DNA from: Bacteroidota bacterium
GTDB taxonomy: Bacteria; Bacteroidota; Rhodothermia; Rhodothermales; UBA10348
Reading direction: 5' to 3'
Length of the DNA stretch: 64,000 nucleotides
Assembly (NCBI GenBank): GCA_029262855.1
Contig: JAJCYP010000022.1
Location: 62,001-126,000 of the forward strand
The translations under genes were made by a program, and so were the position numbers. Positions 44,724 to 54,530 of the stretch are shown in pieces. Each line of letters begins with the position of its first letter. Position 1 is the stretch's first letter. The notes under the pieces were generated by a model that ran no database searches, had not been told where the DNA came from, and saw nothing but the letters and a program-made list of their open reading frames with translations.

Positions 44724-45398
44724 CTACCAACCCGTCCGCTTCTTCCCGGTGTTCCGGGGGGCCGGGCTTGGCGAAACCGGCGCGGCTAACTCTACCTGCG
44801 GCGCTGGCTCATCGTTAGCCAAGCCGGCGCGGATAGGCATGGGACTCAGGTCCAGTTGGTGTGGACGTCGGGCCTGCGTGTAGGCGGCCTTCCAGTAGTC
44901 TTCCGCGAGATTCGAGATCATCACACCCCGGCTGGAGGAGGCATGGGCGAAATCGCCCCCACTGAGGTAAATCCCCACGTGGTCCGTCCGTTTGGGGGTA
45001 TGGAAAAAGATGAGATCGCCGGGCTCCAGTTCGGAGCGGTCAATGGTGGACCCTTCATTCTGCTGCTGGGCCGTGGTCCTGGCGATACGCACGCCGAGCG
45101 CGTCCTCGTACACATTCTGAACGAAGGCCGAGCAGTCCACTCCGTCGCGATCGTCGCCTCCCCACTCATACGGGGTGCCGATCCAGGCCCGTATCTCTGA
45201 CCGAAGGTTGTCGAGCATCAGGGCGTCGGCACCCTGAACAGGTTCGACTCCTCGAGGCGTCACCGGCTGGACCATGGCACGCGCCCGGGTGGACGGCGGT
45301 CTGCCGACCGGGTCCTCGAAGCTGGCCACCGATACGGTGCCGCAGCCGCCCAGCAGGAAGCTGGAAAGCAGGAAAAGGTGCGAGAAGCGCGTGTTCAA
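44724..45398 (-). CDS. NlpC/P60 family cell-wall peptidase lipoprotein
   Basis: The protein has 224 residues. A lipobox (SFLLGGC) is followed by an NlpC/P60 domain with catalytic Cys in GVDCSAFVQNVYED, His in TDHVGIYLSGGDF and polar partner in AHASSSRGV. It should cleave D-gamma-Glu-diaminopimelate bonds in peptidoglycan. A proline-rich basic tail ends the protein. It converges on the decarboxylase gene with 12 bases between and is divergent from the acylase gene. Confidence 0.9.
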   Translation of the reverse strand: MNTRFSHLFLLSSFLLGGCGTVSVASFEDPVGRPPSTRARAMVQPVTPRGVEPVQGADALMLDNLRSEIRAWIGTPYEWGGDDRDGVDCSAFVQNVYEDALGVRIARTTAQQQNEGSTIDRSELEPGDLIFFHTPKRTDHVGIYLSGGDFAHASSSRGVMISNLAEDYWKAAYTQARRPHQLDLSPMPIRAGLANDEPAPQVELAAPVSPSPAPRNTGKKRTGW

Positions 45399-45549
45399 AG
45401 CAGGTACCGATCGAGGGAATGAGCAGCCGTGTATCGGGTATCGGCTGAAGCCCTTGAGTTCTTAAACGGATTCGGCCGGGCTATGCGGTCGGACCGGACC
45501 AACGATTTCGTATTCTTCGTCCCCCGTGCTACACCCAACCGCGCCTCCG

Positions 45550-47829
45550 ATGACCCGCCGCTTTCGCCCTCTCGCCGCCATTCTTTGCACCCTGCTGCTG
45601 GCCACCTCGTTCGCAGCCTGCAAGCAGGACGAGGTTTCCCGCTGGGAAGAGCGGGCTGATCGTGTGACGATAACGCGGGATGACTGGGGCATTCCACATA
45701 TCTATGGGCCGACAGATGCCGATGCGGTCTTCGGCATGATCTACGCGCAGGCCGAGGACGATTTCAATCGTGTGGAGACCAACTTCCTCAATGCGCTGGG
45801 GCGCCTGGCGGAGGCCGAGGGCGAGTCGGAGATCTACCGCGACCTGCGGATGAAGCTCTTCATCGATCCGGCGGATCTCCAGGAGATGTACACCGACAGC
45901 CCCCGGTGGCTGCGGAAACTGATGGATGCGTGGGCCGATGGCCTCAACTACTACCTGCATACCCATCCCGGGATTGCGCCACGCGTCATCACGCGGTTTG
46001 AACCGTGGATGGCGCTCTCCTTCAGTGAGGGCTCCATAGGCGGAGACATCGAGCGCATCAATACTCGCGAGCTGGGGGCGTTCTATGGCCAGGATCCCAG
46101 ATCGATGATCCAGATGCGCAGGGAAGCGGCTGACGCGGGCATCGCTTCACCGGAACGCCTGGCCATGGCTTCCGAGTCGAGGACCGCGCCTTCGATTCTT
46201 GATGAGGTGTTTGTCTCCGACACGGAATTCCACCGCGAACCAGAAGGCTCAAACGGATTCGCCATCGCACCCTCGAAGTCGGCCACCGGCGAGGCCCTTC
46301 TCTTCATCAATCCCCACACCTCGTTCTTCTTCCGCGAGGAACTGCACATGAAGTCCGACGAGGGACTGGATGCCTACGGGGCCGTGACCTGGGGGCAGTT
46401 CTTTGTCTATCAGGGCTTCAACGAGCGCGCCGGGTGGATGCATACCTCCAGCGGTGTCGACAACATCGACGAGTACCTGGAGACGGTCAATGAGCGCGAC
46501 GGACAACTGTACCACGTCTTCGGGACCGAGGAGCGTCTGGTGGAGCAGGATGAGATTGTCGTCCCCTACGCCATAGAGGGTGGACTCCAGGAACGGACGT
46601 TTACGGTATACCGGACCCACAATGGTCCGATTGTCCGTGCCATCGACGGACGGTGGGTGTCGGTCAGCCTCATGAACGAGCCCACGAAGGCGCTCATGCA
46701 GTCCTACGGACGCACCAAGGCCAAGAGCCTGGCCGACTACCGGGAGAACATGGAGATGCACACCAACTCCTCCAACAACACGGTGTACGCTGATGCGGAC
46801 GGCAACATCGCCTACTGGCACTCGAATTTCATCCCCCGGCGCGACCCCTCGTTCGACTATCTCCAGCCGGTGGACGGAAGCAATCCGGCGACAACCTGGA
46901 ATGGCGTGCTTTCCATCGAGGAGACTCCCAACGTATTCAACCCGCCAAACGGCTGGATCCAGAACACGAACAACTGGCCCTTTTCGGTGGCCGGCGAAAA
47001 CAGCCCGTCCCCCGATGACTATCCGGTCTACGTCGAGCGGGGCGGTGAGAACGCCCGCGGCGTGAATGCGCTTCGGGTTCTCAGCCGGGAGGATAGTTTC
47101 ACGCTGGAGTCGCTCACGGCTGCGGCGTATGATCCCTTCCTGTCCGCATTCGCCGAGATGATCCCACCCGTCGTGGAAGCTTGGGATCGTAGTCCCGATT
47201 CGGCCCAGAAGCGGAAGCTCGCAGGTCCCGTGGGGGCTCTCCGGGGATGGGCTTTCCGCTGGGCTGTGGATTCGGTGCCGACGACCCTGGCCGTGTACTA
47301 CGGTGAGGCGGCCAGGGCAGATCTGGCGCAGGCTGCCGCCGCCAGTCGGCTGCCGATGAACCAATTCATGACCACCGCGGGAGGTCGTGAGGTGATGCTG
47401 GCCAGTTTGGTCAAGGCGGTGGATCGACTCGAGGCCGACTTCGGGCGCTGGGACGTGCCCTGGGGCGAGGTCAACCGTTTCCAGCGGTTGACGGGAGATA
47501 TCCGGCAGCCGTTCGACGACGCCGCCCCGAGCATTCCGGTCGGGTTCACGTCATCGCGCTGGGGTTCGCTGGCCTCTTTCGGCGCGAGGGCCTACCCCGG
47601 CACCGTCAAGCGCTACGGCACGAGTGGAAACAGTTTCGTGGCCGCCGTGGCCTTCGGCGACAGCGTTCGGGCCATGGCGGTAACTGCCGGCGGCCTGAAC
47701 TCGGATCCGTCATCGGCACACTTCAACGACCAGGCCGAGCGCTACGCGAACGGAAACCTCCGCGAAGTCTACTACTACCCCTCGCAGCTGAAGGGTCACA
47801 TCGAACGCGTCTACAAACCGGGTCAGTAG
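45550..47829 (+). CDS. Penicillin acylase family lipoprotein
   Basis: The protein has 759 residues. A lipobox (LATSFAAC) precedes the alpha part (TITRDDWGIPHIYGPTDADAVFGMIYAQAED). The autocatalytic cleavage point and N-terminal nucleophile are at Ser234 (EGSNGFAIAPSKSATG), followed by the beta part (FINPHTSFFF, HTSSGVDNIDEY). Family members hydrolyse amide bonds, including beta-lactam side chains and acyl-homoserine lactones. ATG 45550 opens the signal peptide. It converges tightly (three bases) on the DUF3667 gene. Confidence 0.9.
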   Translation: MTRRFRPLAAILCTLLLATSFAACKQDEVSRWEERADRVTITRDDWGIPHIYGPTDADAVFGMIYAQAEDDFNRVETNFLNALGRLAEAEGESEIYRDLRMKLFIDPADLQEMYTDSPRWLRKLMDAWADGLNYYLHTHPGIAPRVITRFEPWMALSFSEGSIGGDIERINTRELGAFYGQDPRSMIQMRREAADAGIASPERLAMASESRTAPSILDEVFVSDTEFHREPEGSNGFAIAPSKSATGEALLFINPHTSFFFREELHMKSDEGLDAYGAVTWGQFFVYQGFNERAGWMHTSSGVDNIDEYLETVNERDGQLYHVFGTEERLVEQDEIVVPYAIEGGLQERTFTVYRTHNGPIVRAIDGRWVSVSLMNEPTKALMQSYGRTKAKSLADYRENMEMHTNSSNNTVYADADGNIAYWHSNFIPRRDPSFDYLQPVDGSNPATTWNGVLSIEETPNVFNPPNGWIQNTNNWPFSVAGENSPSPDDYPVYVERGGENARGVNALRVLSREDSFTLESLTAAAYDPFLSAFAEMIPPVVEAWDRSPDSAQKRKLAGPVGALRGWAFRWAVDSVPTTLAVYYGEAARADLAQAAAASRLPMNQFMTTAGGREVMLASLVKAVDRLEADFGRWDVPWGEVNRFQRLTGDIRQPFDDAAPSIPVGFTSSRWGSLASFGARAYPGTVKRYGTSGNSFVAAVAFGDSVRAMAVTAGGLNSDPSSAHFNDQAERYANGNLREVYYYPSQLKGHIERVYKPGQ

Positions 47830-47832
47830 CTC

Positions 47833-48957
47833 TCAGCCGAGCGTGGCTGCAAGCAGTAGGGCCAGGATGATGACGAAGAACAACGCATTGAACGTATAGA
47901 TGGTGAGGACCAGGAGGTACTTGATCAGGGTCTTGAACCATCCCTGCCCGTAGACCCTCTTCTGCGCGACGTAATAATATGCCAGGACGCCCACTGACAA
48001 CACGTTCGTTACGGCGGAGGACCACGGCGCGCCTCCGCTGAATCCGATCACAAGCGCCATCACACTGAAGATCAGAAAGGCCACCGCGCTGTTGTGGAGC
48101 GCGAAGATCAGGTGCTCGCTGTAATACCAGTCGTGCCTGATGTAGATGACCTTCAGGAGAAGGGCAAAGATCGGCAGCAGGAAGAATACGACGACGGACA
48201 GTCGCCCAATCGCACTACGACCGAGGTCAACCATGGCCTGCGTGCGCTCCGTGCCCGTGCGCGCCTCCCGAAATCGCTTGAGTGCCGGGCTTTGTCGTGA
48301 CCCCAGTCCACCGAGCGTGATGCTAAAGTTGGACTCGCCCTCCGGATAGACAAGGACGGCCGCGTCTGCCAGGTCAGCCGGCCGAATGGAGCTGTCCGCG
48401 GGAAAGGACTTGAGAACGCCCAACTGCCACTGGAGGCGCGTAGCGTTGGCGGTATTCTCTCTGACACGGGACGCGAGCCTCTCGTCGCGGGACTCGACGC
48501 GATCGGTCGTGTCCTGCAGCTGCCGCTGGGCCGTCGAGATGCCCCGGAGCTCCGACTCGATGTCTGCCTCGAGTTCGGCCATGCGCTCTGAGACCAAGGC
48601 TGTCGAGTCGCGTGATGCTCCACCGCCGACACGCGCCTCAATGGCACCGACAGGATCCAGGATTGACAGGAGGGCGAAGAAAAGCACCGTCGCCGCCAGA
48701 TATAGGCGAAGCGGCGCGAGGTACCGGGCACGGCGGCCCTGAGTATGCTCTTCCGTCAGGGCTCCTGGCTTCAGGAAAAGGAGTCGCAGCGTTACCCAGA
48801 GCCGCCCGTCGACTCCGAAGTATTCGTTGAACGCCTGTCGGACGAAGTACGACGTGCTTTGCCGGATGGGTTGGTCTCTCTGTCCACAGGCGCCGCAGTA
48901 CCGGCCGGGGCGATGAGCGCCGCAATTGGGACAGGAGGGAGAGGAGGAGTCTGTCAC
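47833..48957 (-). CDS. DUF3667 membrane protein with N-terminal zinc ribbon
   Basis: The protein has 374 residues. A zinc ribbon (CPNCGAHRPGRYCGACGQ) begins the protein, then the DUF3667 sentence (AFNEYFGVDGRLWVTLRLLFLKPGALTEEHTQGRRARYLAPLRLYL). Four or five membrane helices flank a coiled-coil middle (MAELEADIESELRGISTAQRQL region). The function is unknown. GTG 48957 starts two bases after the M14 peptidase stop, so the two genes share a transcript. Confidence 0.82.
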   Translation of the reverse strand: MTDSSSPSCPNCGAHRPGRYCGACGQRDQPIRQSTSYFVRQAFNEYFGVDGRLWVTLRLLFLKPGALTEEHTQGRRARYLAPLRLYLAATVLFFALLSILDPVGAIEARVGGGASRDSTALVSERMAELEADIESELRGISTAQRQLQDTTDRVESRDERLASRVRENTANATRLQWQLGVLKSFPADSSIRPADLADAAVLVYPEGESNFSITLGGLGSRQSPALKRFREARTGTERTQAMVDLGRSAIGRLSVVVFFLLPIFALLLKVIYIRHDWYYSEHLIFALHNSAVAFLIFSVMALVIGFSGGAPWSSAVTNVLSVGVLAYYYVAQKRVYGQGWFKTLIKYLLVLTIYTFNALFFVIILALLLAATLG

Positions 48958-48959
48958 GA

Positions 48960-51596
48960 TCAGCGTGGCTCGGCAGGCGCGGTGATGTGATTGCCCAGAA
49001 AGAGGGCGTTGATGAACAGGCGATTCGTTCCTCGCCAGTACCCCCTGAAGTTCGTGTTGTCGACCAGCAGAACGACAGTACCACGGCCCAGCCTGTCTGC
49101 CATGGCCGATGGCGACCCGGCAAGCCGCTGGCGATTTCGATCGGAGACGTACCCGGAGAGGTGGGGGTCTTCTGTGAGTTGGGCTACCGTACCGTAGGGG
49201 CTCTGACTCGGCGCAAAGAAATAGCTGTGGTCCCTCCAGACGGGCAGGAATCGATCGGTGTACCCGAACCCAAGTGGGTGAGTGATGTCCAGGTCTGCCT
49301 CCCAAATGGAGCCGCCGATACTCTGTGCGCCGGAGATTTCCGACGCCTGGTCGTAGTCTTGCCGCTCAGGTGGCTCTTCGGCCTCCTTGCTCTTCTTCTC
49401 AGCCTCTGGATCGACGGGGGCGCCAATGCCTGGGGCAGCAACGTTGGGGGTGAGCTCATTGCGAGCGGCCCAGGCTGCGGCCGAACGCTGTGCAACCAGG
49501 GTCCCGCCACCGCTAATCCAGGCCTTGAGGTCATCGAGGCGGCTTTCGAAGGCCCCTTCCGCTCCTCCGACCAGCACGAGGACGTCGAAGTCGGCCCATT
49601 TCACGCGTCCCAGATCGGTGACATCCACCTTGGTCACCGGCAGGTGCATGCGCTGGTCCAGGAGATGCCATACCTGACCGGCCTCGTAGGATGAAACGCC
49701 CTCGCCCATCGGGATGAGGATTCTCGGCGCGCGTACCGGGCGAAAGCTTCCACTTCCGAGGTCGGGACCCTCCGGGGTCATGAACGACGTCGCGGCATGG
49801 ATTCGGACACCGTGCCGGCGGGCGGCTCCCGACACGACCTCGAAGACCTGGTCCGCATCCAGGGTCTGATGACCAATCGGAACCGAAATGGACCCCCGTC
49901 CGAAGGCCACAGGCCCGGTCGGCGTCATCGCCTCAAAGGGCTGGAAGGCCGCCTCAACGCGAAGCCCGGCCGCCTGGAGGTCCTGCAACGCAGGCATGGC
50001 CGCCGAATCTCGCCAGTCCATCAGATAGGCCAGCTTGCTTCGGGTGACGGACTGGACGGGCATGGTCGGCGCCGCCTCAACACGCGATCCAAGGGGGAGG
50101 GTTCGCGTGGTGAGTTCGCCGTCCGGGATATCGAAGGCCAAGGATACCGTCCATGTGGAGGCATCGTAGAAGACGCTGTCCGCAAACTCTTCTGTGCGTT
50201 CAAAGACGGACCGTGCCAGACGATACATGGGTTGACGGGCCGGGACGACCCAGGCGCTACCAGGTCTGAATTCGCGGCCGCCCGCTGAGACCCGGCTCGC
50301 AAGCTCAAACGTCTCGATCCGGTGGCGGGCCAGGAGATCCAGAAACGCCCGGTTGGCCGCGAGATCGTGTTCGTCACCGAAGACCCATCCGGTCGCACGG
50401 TAGGCCGCGCCCTCGGTGAGGGCTGTCGCGAAGAACGCGCGCTGGTATTCCCGCATTTCTTCCCGCTTGTCGATGGCCGCACGCACGGTTCCCAGACTGG
50501 TCCGAAGGTGATTCCGAATGGCGAAGGGAAACGTCAGCACACCGTGATGGGTGCTCTCCTGAATGTGTCCTCGCGAGCTGGCCTGCTCGAAGACAAGTCC
50601 CAGTCCCCCGAGAAAATTGGGATACGTGGACCCGTACCCCGGATACGTGTTGTCGTAGACCTCGCGGGTGAAGTATAGCGACCCGATTTTGTCCAGCGCC
50701 TCGGCCCAGTACTCAGAGAATCCGACGGTGATGTCCGTATACAGCGTGGTCGGCAAGAGCGGGTTCCAGGACCCTCCGGGTTCGCTGGGCTCGAAGAAAT
50801 AGGATGAGTTGGCTCCCATCTCGTGGTAGTCCGTCACCACCTGGGCCTTCCACGCGTGGTGGAAATCGATGCGGGCCTTGCTCTCCGGATTGACCAGCGG
50901 CAACCAGTCGCGGTTGAGATCAAACCAGTAGTGATTGGTCCTTCCACCTGGCCATACCTCGTTGTGCTCGCGGTCCAGAGGATCGGCGACGAATGGCTGG
51001 GCCCGATTGGAATTGGCCCACTGGGTGTGACGGTCGCGCCCGTCGGGATTCAGCGCCGGCTCGATGTGGAAAACGCCCTGGCTGCGAATGGTATCCATCT
51101 CGGGACCGGTACCGGCCACCAGCCAATACGCGGTCAGCATGGCGGCCTCCCCGGACGACGTCTCGTTTCCGTGGACGCCGTATCCGAGGTGAACAATGGC
51201 GGGGAGGCCCTCAGGCGTCGACCCTGCCGGGAGGCCCTCGCCGGGCGACCCTGCAGGGTCGATGGAAGCCAGGTGCCGCAGTCGGATGTTCTCCAGCTCT
51301 GCCAGGTTTTGCCGCGAGGTGACGGTAAGTACGGGCATGGGCCTGTGCTCGTAGGTCATCCCAATGGACTGGTAGGACGCGCGATCCGACAGCGCCGCGA
51401 GCACCTGCATGTAGGAGACGATGCGGTCGTGCCGGGTGTGGAACGAGCCGATCTCGTATCCCAGGAACTCCTGCGGCGATGGAATCCCGTCATCGAACGT
51501 GGTCCCCTCGGGGAAGAAGTAGTCCAGGTTCTGCCCGACGGCGGGCATGGCTACAAACGCGAGGAGGAGCGGGAGCAGAATAGAACGAGAAGGCAT
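48960..51596 (-). CDS. M14 family zinc carboxypeptidase
   Basis: The protein has 878 residues. A signal peptide (MPSRSILLPLLLAFVAMPAVG) precedes a metallopeptidase domain with zinc ligands H142 and E145 (GVHGNETSSGE) and a later His in VTDYHEMGANSSYFF. A proposed catalytic Glu lies in VFEQASSRG. A large C-terminal part of about 450 residues contains an insertion ending with a segment that resembles a glutamine-amidotransferase-like fold (ADFDVLVLVGGAEGAFESR). Probably secreted to degrade peptides. The downstream DUF3667 gene is cotranscribed. Confidence 0.88.
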   Translation of the reverse strand: MPSRSILLPLLLAFVAMPAVGQNLDYFFPEGTTFDDGIPSPQEFLGYEIGSFHTRHDRIVSYMQVLAALSDRASYQSIGMTYEHRPMPVLTVTSRQNLAELENIRLRHLASIDPAGSPGEGLPAGSTPEGLPAIVHLGYGVHGNETSSGEAAMLTAYWLVAGTGPEMDTIRSQGVFHIEPALNPDGRDRHTQWANSNRAQPFVADPLDREHNEVWPGGRTNHYWFDLNRDWLPLVNPESKARIDFHHAWKAQVVTDYHEMGANSSYFFEPSEPGGSWNPLLPTTLYTDITVGFSEYWAEALDKIGSLYFTREVYDNTYPGYGSTYPNFLGGLGLVFEQASSRGHIQESTHHGVLTFPFAIRNHLRTSLGTVRAAIDKREEMREYQRAFFATALTEGAAYRATGWVFGDEHDLAANRAFLDLLARHRIETFELASRVSAGGREFRPGSAWVVPARQPMYRLARSVFERTEEFADSVFYDASTWTVSLAFDIPDGELTTRTLPLGSRVEAAPTMPVQSVTRSKLAYLMDWRDSAAMPALQDLQAAGLRVEAAFQPFEAMTPTGPVAFGRGSISVPIGHQTLDADQVFEVVSGAARRHGVRIHAATSFMTPEGPDLGSGSFRPVRAPRILIPMGEGVSSYEAGQVWHLLDQRMHLPVTKVDVTDLGRVKWADFDVLVLVGGAEGAFESRLDDLKAWISGGGTLVAQRSAAAWAARNELTPNVAAPGIGAPVDPEAEKKSKEAEEPPERQDYDQASEISGAQSIGGSIWEADLDITHPLGFGYTDRFLPVWRDHSYFFAPSQSPYGTVAQLTEDPHLSGYVSDRNRQRLAGSPSAMADRLGRGTVVLLVDNTNFRGYWRGTNRLFINALFLGNHITAPAEPR

Positions 51597-51643
51597 GGGG
51601 ACACGGTCTGTGGGGGATTGATCTAACGAATCGGCCCGCCCGT

Positions 51644-54433
51644 CTACTCGGGGAAGAGCCGGGCGATGAGCATGCCTTCCGGAATGAGGTACCGCCGCGC
51701 CGCCATCTGCAGGCGCTCGGAACTGACGGACTCCACCAACTCGTCGTAGGCCAGAATGCGGACCGGGTCGGATGCGGCCCGGTAGTAGCTCACCAGTCGT
51801 CCAGCCCAGAATCCGTTTTGTTTCAGCGCAGTCTCTCGGGCGCGGCGCTGACCTTCCCGCACTTTTGTAATGACCTCATCGCTGAAGCCCTCGCGTTTGG
51901 CCCGCTCGAATTCGGCAAAGACAGCGTTCTGCAGCTCCTGAACGTTCTCGGGGGCACAGCCAAATCCGACGAAGAAGCTGTAGGTCGAATCAGGGCGGCT
52001 GGAGGCACTCCCTGAGACGCTGACCCCGTACACGCCGCCCAATTCCTCTCTGAGCTCTTCTCGAAGTGTGATTCGGAGGGCCGCGGCCAGCGACTGGATA
52101 TCGTGCGTGTCCTGGCGATTCCAGTTGAGCTTGCCCTCAATGTCTATACGGACCCGGCTTTGCTCCTCGAGTCCTTTCCAGACATTGAGGTGTGTTACGC
52201 CCGGCGGCCGTTTGGCTGAGACATCCCTCCAGGTCTCTTCGCGCTGTGTACTCGGAAGCCCGCCAAGCCACGTCATGACGAGGGGTTTGATCTTCTGGGG
52301 TTCGAAGTTGCCGACAATGACAAACGTAAAATCACTCGCATCGGCGAACCTGTCCTGGTAGATGGAGAGCGACCTGGCCAAGTCAACCTTTGCCAGGGCC
52401 TCCTCAGTCGTGTCCTGGTATCTCGGGTGATCGCCATTCAGGGCCTTCTCGATCTCCCGGCTGAAGACCGATCCTGGATCGAGCGATGAGTTGCGCGTCT
52501 GTTCCCGGAAGCGGTCCAGGGCGGCCTCAGCCCGAACCGAGTCCAGCCGGGGTGCCGTGAAGTGAAGGTAGGTCAGTTGGAGAAGCGTCTCCAGATCTTC
52601 CGGGGAAGCACTGCCGCGCACGGATTCCTCGAGGCTGGAAATGCTCACCGAAGCACCCGCCAATTTGCCGGTCAGGGCTTTACCCAACTGCACCGGGTCA
52701 AATTCCCCGAGCCCTCCGGCTGACAGGACCGTGGTGGCAAATCTGGCCGAAGCCAGATTGGCGTCGTCGACCAACGAGCTGCCGCCGGGACTGAATCCCT
52801 GCAGCAGCACCTGGTCATTCCGGAAGTCGGTTGGCTTCATCACCACCCGGACCCCGTTGCGGAGCTCCCACTCCGTCACCCCGATCTCTTCGTGACGCGT
52901 CTCGCGGATCACAATACTGAGCCGTGGCTTCTCCTTCACCAACGGTTCCTCCAGGACGTTATCCTCCCACGGCGTGATGGTGGTGTCTGCGCTCACCTCA
53001 TCGAAGACGGCCAGGAGGTCCTCGGCCGAGGGAAGTTCCACGCTTTCCTTCTCCGGGCCGGTGACGGCAATGACGCGGCTGCCCTCGGAAGAGGTCTGAC
53101 GGGCCAGCGCGTTTACTTCCTCGATGGTGATCGTGGGGATTTCCCGTCGAGCCTGCGCGACGTTGAATTCGATTCCAGGGAGAGCCGAGCCCGTCAGAAA
53201 ATGCTGGAGGGCCTCGCCCGCGTGAGCTCGCGAAGGACGCTTGTCCTTCTCCGCCAACGCAGACTCGAGACCCCTCAATGCGTTGGCCCGCGAGCGCTCG
53301 ATTTCGGACTGCGTAAAGCCGAAACGGTCCACCCGCTCGATCTCCGTCAGGACGGCCCTCAGCGCATCCAGCATCCGGCCCTCCTTGACCTGGGCCGACT
53401 GTACGTGGCCGTCAGAGGATCGAACCAGCGAACCGCTGCCGCTGCCCGCAAAAAGGAAGGGCGCATCAGGCTCCTGGCGCAACTCGCCCAGCCGAAGGTT
53501 CAGCATGCCGTGGAAGACGGCTTCGACGAACGACCTTCGATTATCCGCTTCCGTGGTCGTGGAGCGGGTCGGGAAGAGGTGGTAGATGACGAAGCTGGTA
53601 CTCGGGACCTCCGGGTCGGCGATTACCGAGACGAGGGTCTCCTCGTGAGGCGGGATGGGGTGGGACGGCCGGTCGAGAGGCCCGTCGGGGCGGACCAGGC
53701 TTGAGAAACGCGCCTTGATGCGCGCCTCCATCTCTGCTGGATCAAAATCTCCTGCCGCGATGACAGCCATGTTGTCGGGCCGGTACCAGCGCTCGTAGAA
53801 CCGCCGGAAGGTCTCGGCATCGGCGGTCTGGATGATTTCCTCGGTCCCGATTGGGATGCGGTCCGGATACTTCGATCCCCTCAGGAGGGTCGGGAATTGC
53901 TGGTCGCGGATGCGCGCTCCGGCCCCCTTGCCGGCCCGGAGCTCTTCCAGGACAACCCCTCGCTCCTTTTCGATTTCCTCATCGCTTAGCGTGATGCCCG
54001 ACGCCCAATTCTCCATGATCAGGAGGGCGTTTTCCATGATTTCCACGCTGTCGGTGGGCACCTCGAGCATGTAGACGGTCTCATCGAAACTGGTGTAGGC
54101 GTTCAGGTCAGGACCGAACCGCATACCCACCGACTCCAGGTAGTTGACCATTTCCTGTTTGTCGAAGTCCCGGGTGCCATTGAAGGCCATATGCTCCAGG
54201 AAATGTGCCAGGCCCAGCTGATCTTCTTCCTCCAGGATGCTGCCTGCGTTCACGGCGAGCCACAGCGTGGCTCTGTTCTCGGGCCGGCTGTTCGGGCGGA
54301 TGAAGTACTGGAGCCCGTTGTCCAGCGTACCGGCGGTGTAGGCCGAGTCGAGCGGCAGCGGGTCGGCTACCTGAGCCTGGCCCGGGAGGACAAGGAAGGC
54401 GGTTAGAATCAGGAGAAAAATTCGGTGGAGCAT
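51644..54433 (-). CDS. M16 family zinc peptidase (pitrilysin/insulinase type)
   Basis: The protein has 929 residues. A signal peptide (MLHRIFLLILTAFLVLPGQAQ) is followed by the inverted zinc motif H77FLEH81 and the distal glutamate in EEIEKERGVVLEEL. Two M16 units and their C-terminal partners are present in one chain, as in periplasmic or outer-membrane members of Bacteroidota. ATG 54433 is chosen because it opens the signal peptide. It degrades peptides, perhaps together with the M14 enzyme downstream. Confidence 0.92.
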   Translation of the reverse strand: MLHRIFLLILTAFLVLPGQAQVADPLPLDSAYTAGTLDNGLQYFIRPNSRPENRATLWLAVNAGSILEEEDQLGLAHFLEHMAFNGTRDFDKQEMVNYLESVGMRFGPDLNAYTSFDETVYMLEVPTDSVEIMENALLIMENWASGITLSDEEIEKERGVVLEELRAGKGAGARIRDQQFPTLLRGSKYPDRIPIGTEEIIQTADAETFRRFYERWYRPDNMAVIAAGDFDPAEMEARIKARFSSLVRPDGPLDRPSHPIPPHEETLVSVIADPEVPSTSFVIYHLFPTRSTTTEADNRRSFVEAVFHGMLNLRLGELRQEPDAPFLFAGSGSGSLVRSSDGHVQSAQVKEGRMLDALRAVLTEIERVDRFGFTQSEIERSRANALRGLESALAEKDKRPSRAHAGEALQHFLTGSALPGIEFNVAQARREIPTITIEEVNALARQTSSEGSRVIAVTGPEKESVELPSAEDLLAVFDEVSADTTITPWEDNVLEEPLVKEKPRLSIVIRETRHEEIGVTEWELRNGVRVVMKPTDFRNDQVLLQGFSPGGSSLVDDANLASARFATTVLSAGGLGEFDPVQLGKALTGKLAGASVSISSLEESVRGSASPEDLETLLQLTYLHFTAPRLDSVRAEAALDRFREQTRNSSLDPGSVFSREIEKALNGDHPRYQDTTEEALAKVDLARSLSIYQDRFADASDFTFVIVGNFEPQKIKPLVMTWLGGLPSTQREETWRDVSAKRPPGVTHLNVWKGLEEQSRVRIDIEGKLNWNRQDTHDIQSLAAALRITLREELREELGGVYGVSVSGSASSRPDSTYSFFVGFGCAPENVQELQNAVFAEFERAKREGFSDEVITKVREGQRRARETALKQNGFWAGRLVSYYRAASDPVRILAYDELVESVSSERLQMAARRYLIPEGMLIARLFPE

Positions 54434-54502
54434 GTCTTGGACCGTAAGTGTGGGTGCCATACCTGAGGACACGCAAAATCGTGGCGCGTAACGTCAAGAA
54501 AC

Positions 54503-54530
54503 AAAAAAAGACTGCCGCCTCAGAACGGCA
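54503..54530 (-). terminator. Intrinsic terminator of the GH1-like gene
   Basis: On the minus strand TGCCG-N8-CGGCA is followed within two bases by CTTTTTTT. The first arm lies within the last codons of the gene. The stem is short but the T-run is clear. Confidence 0.6.
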
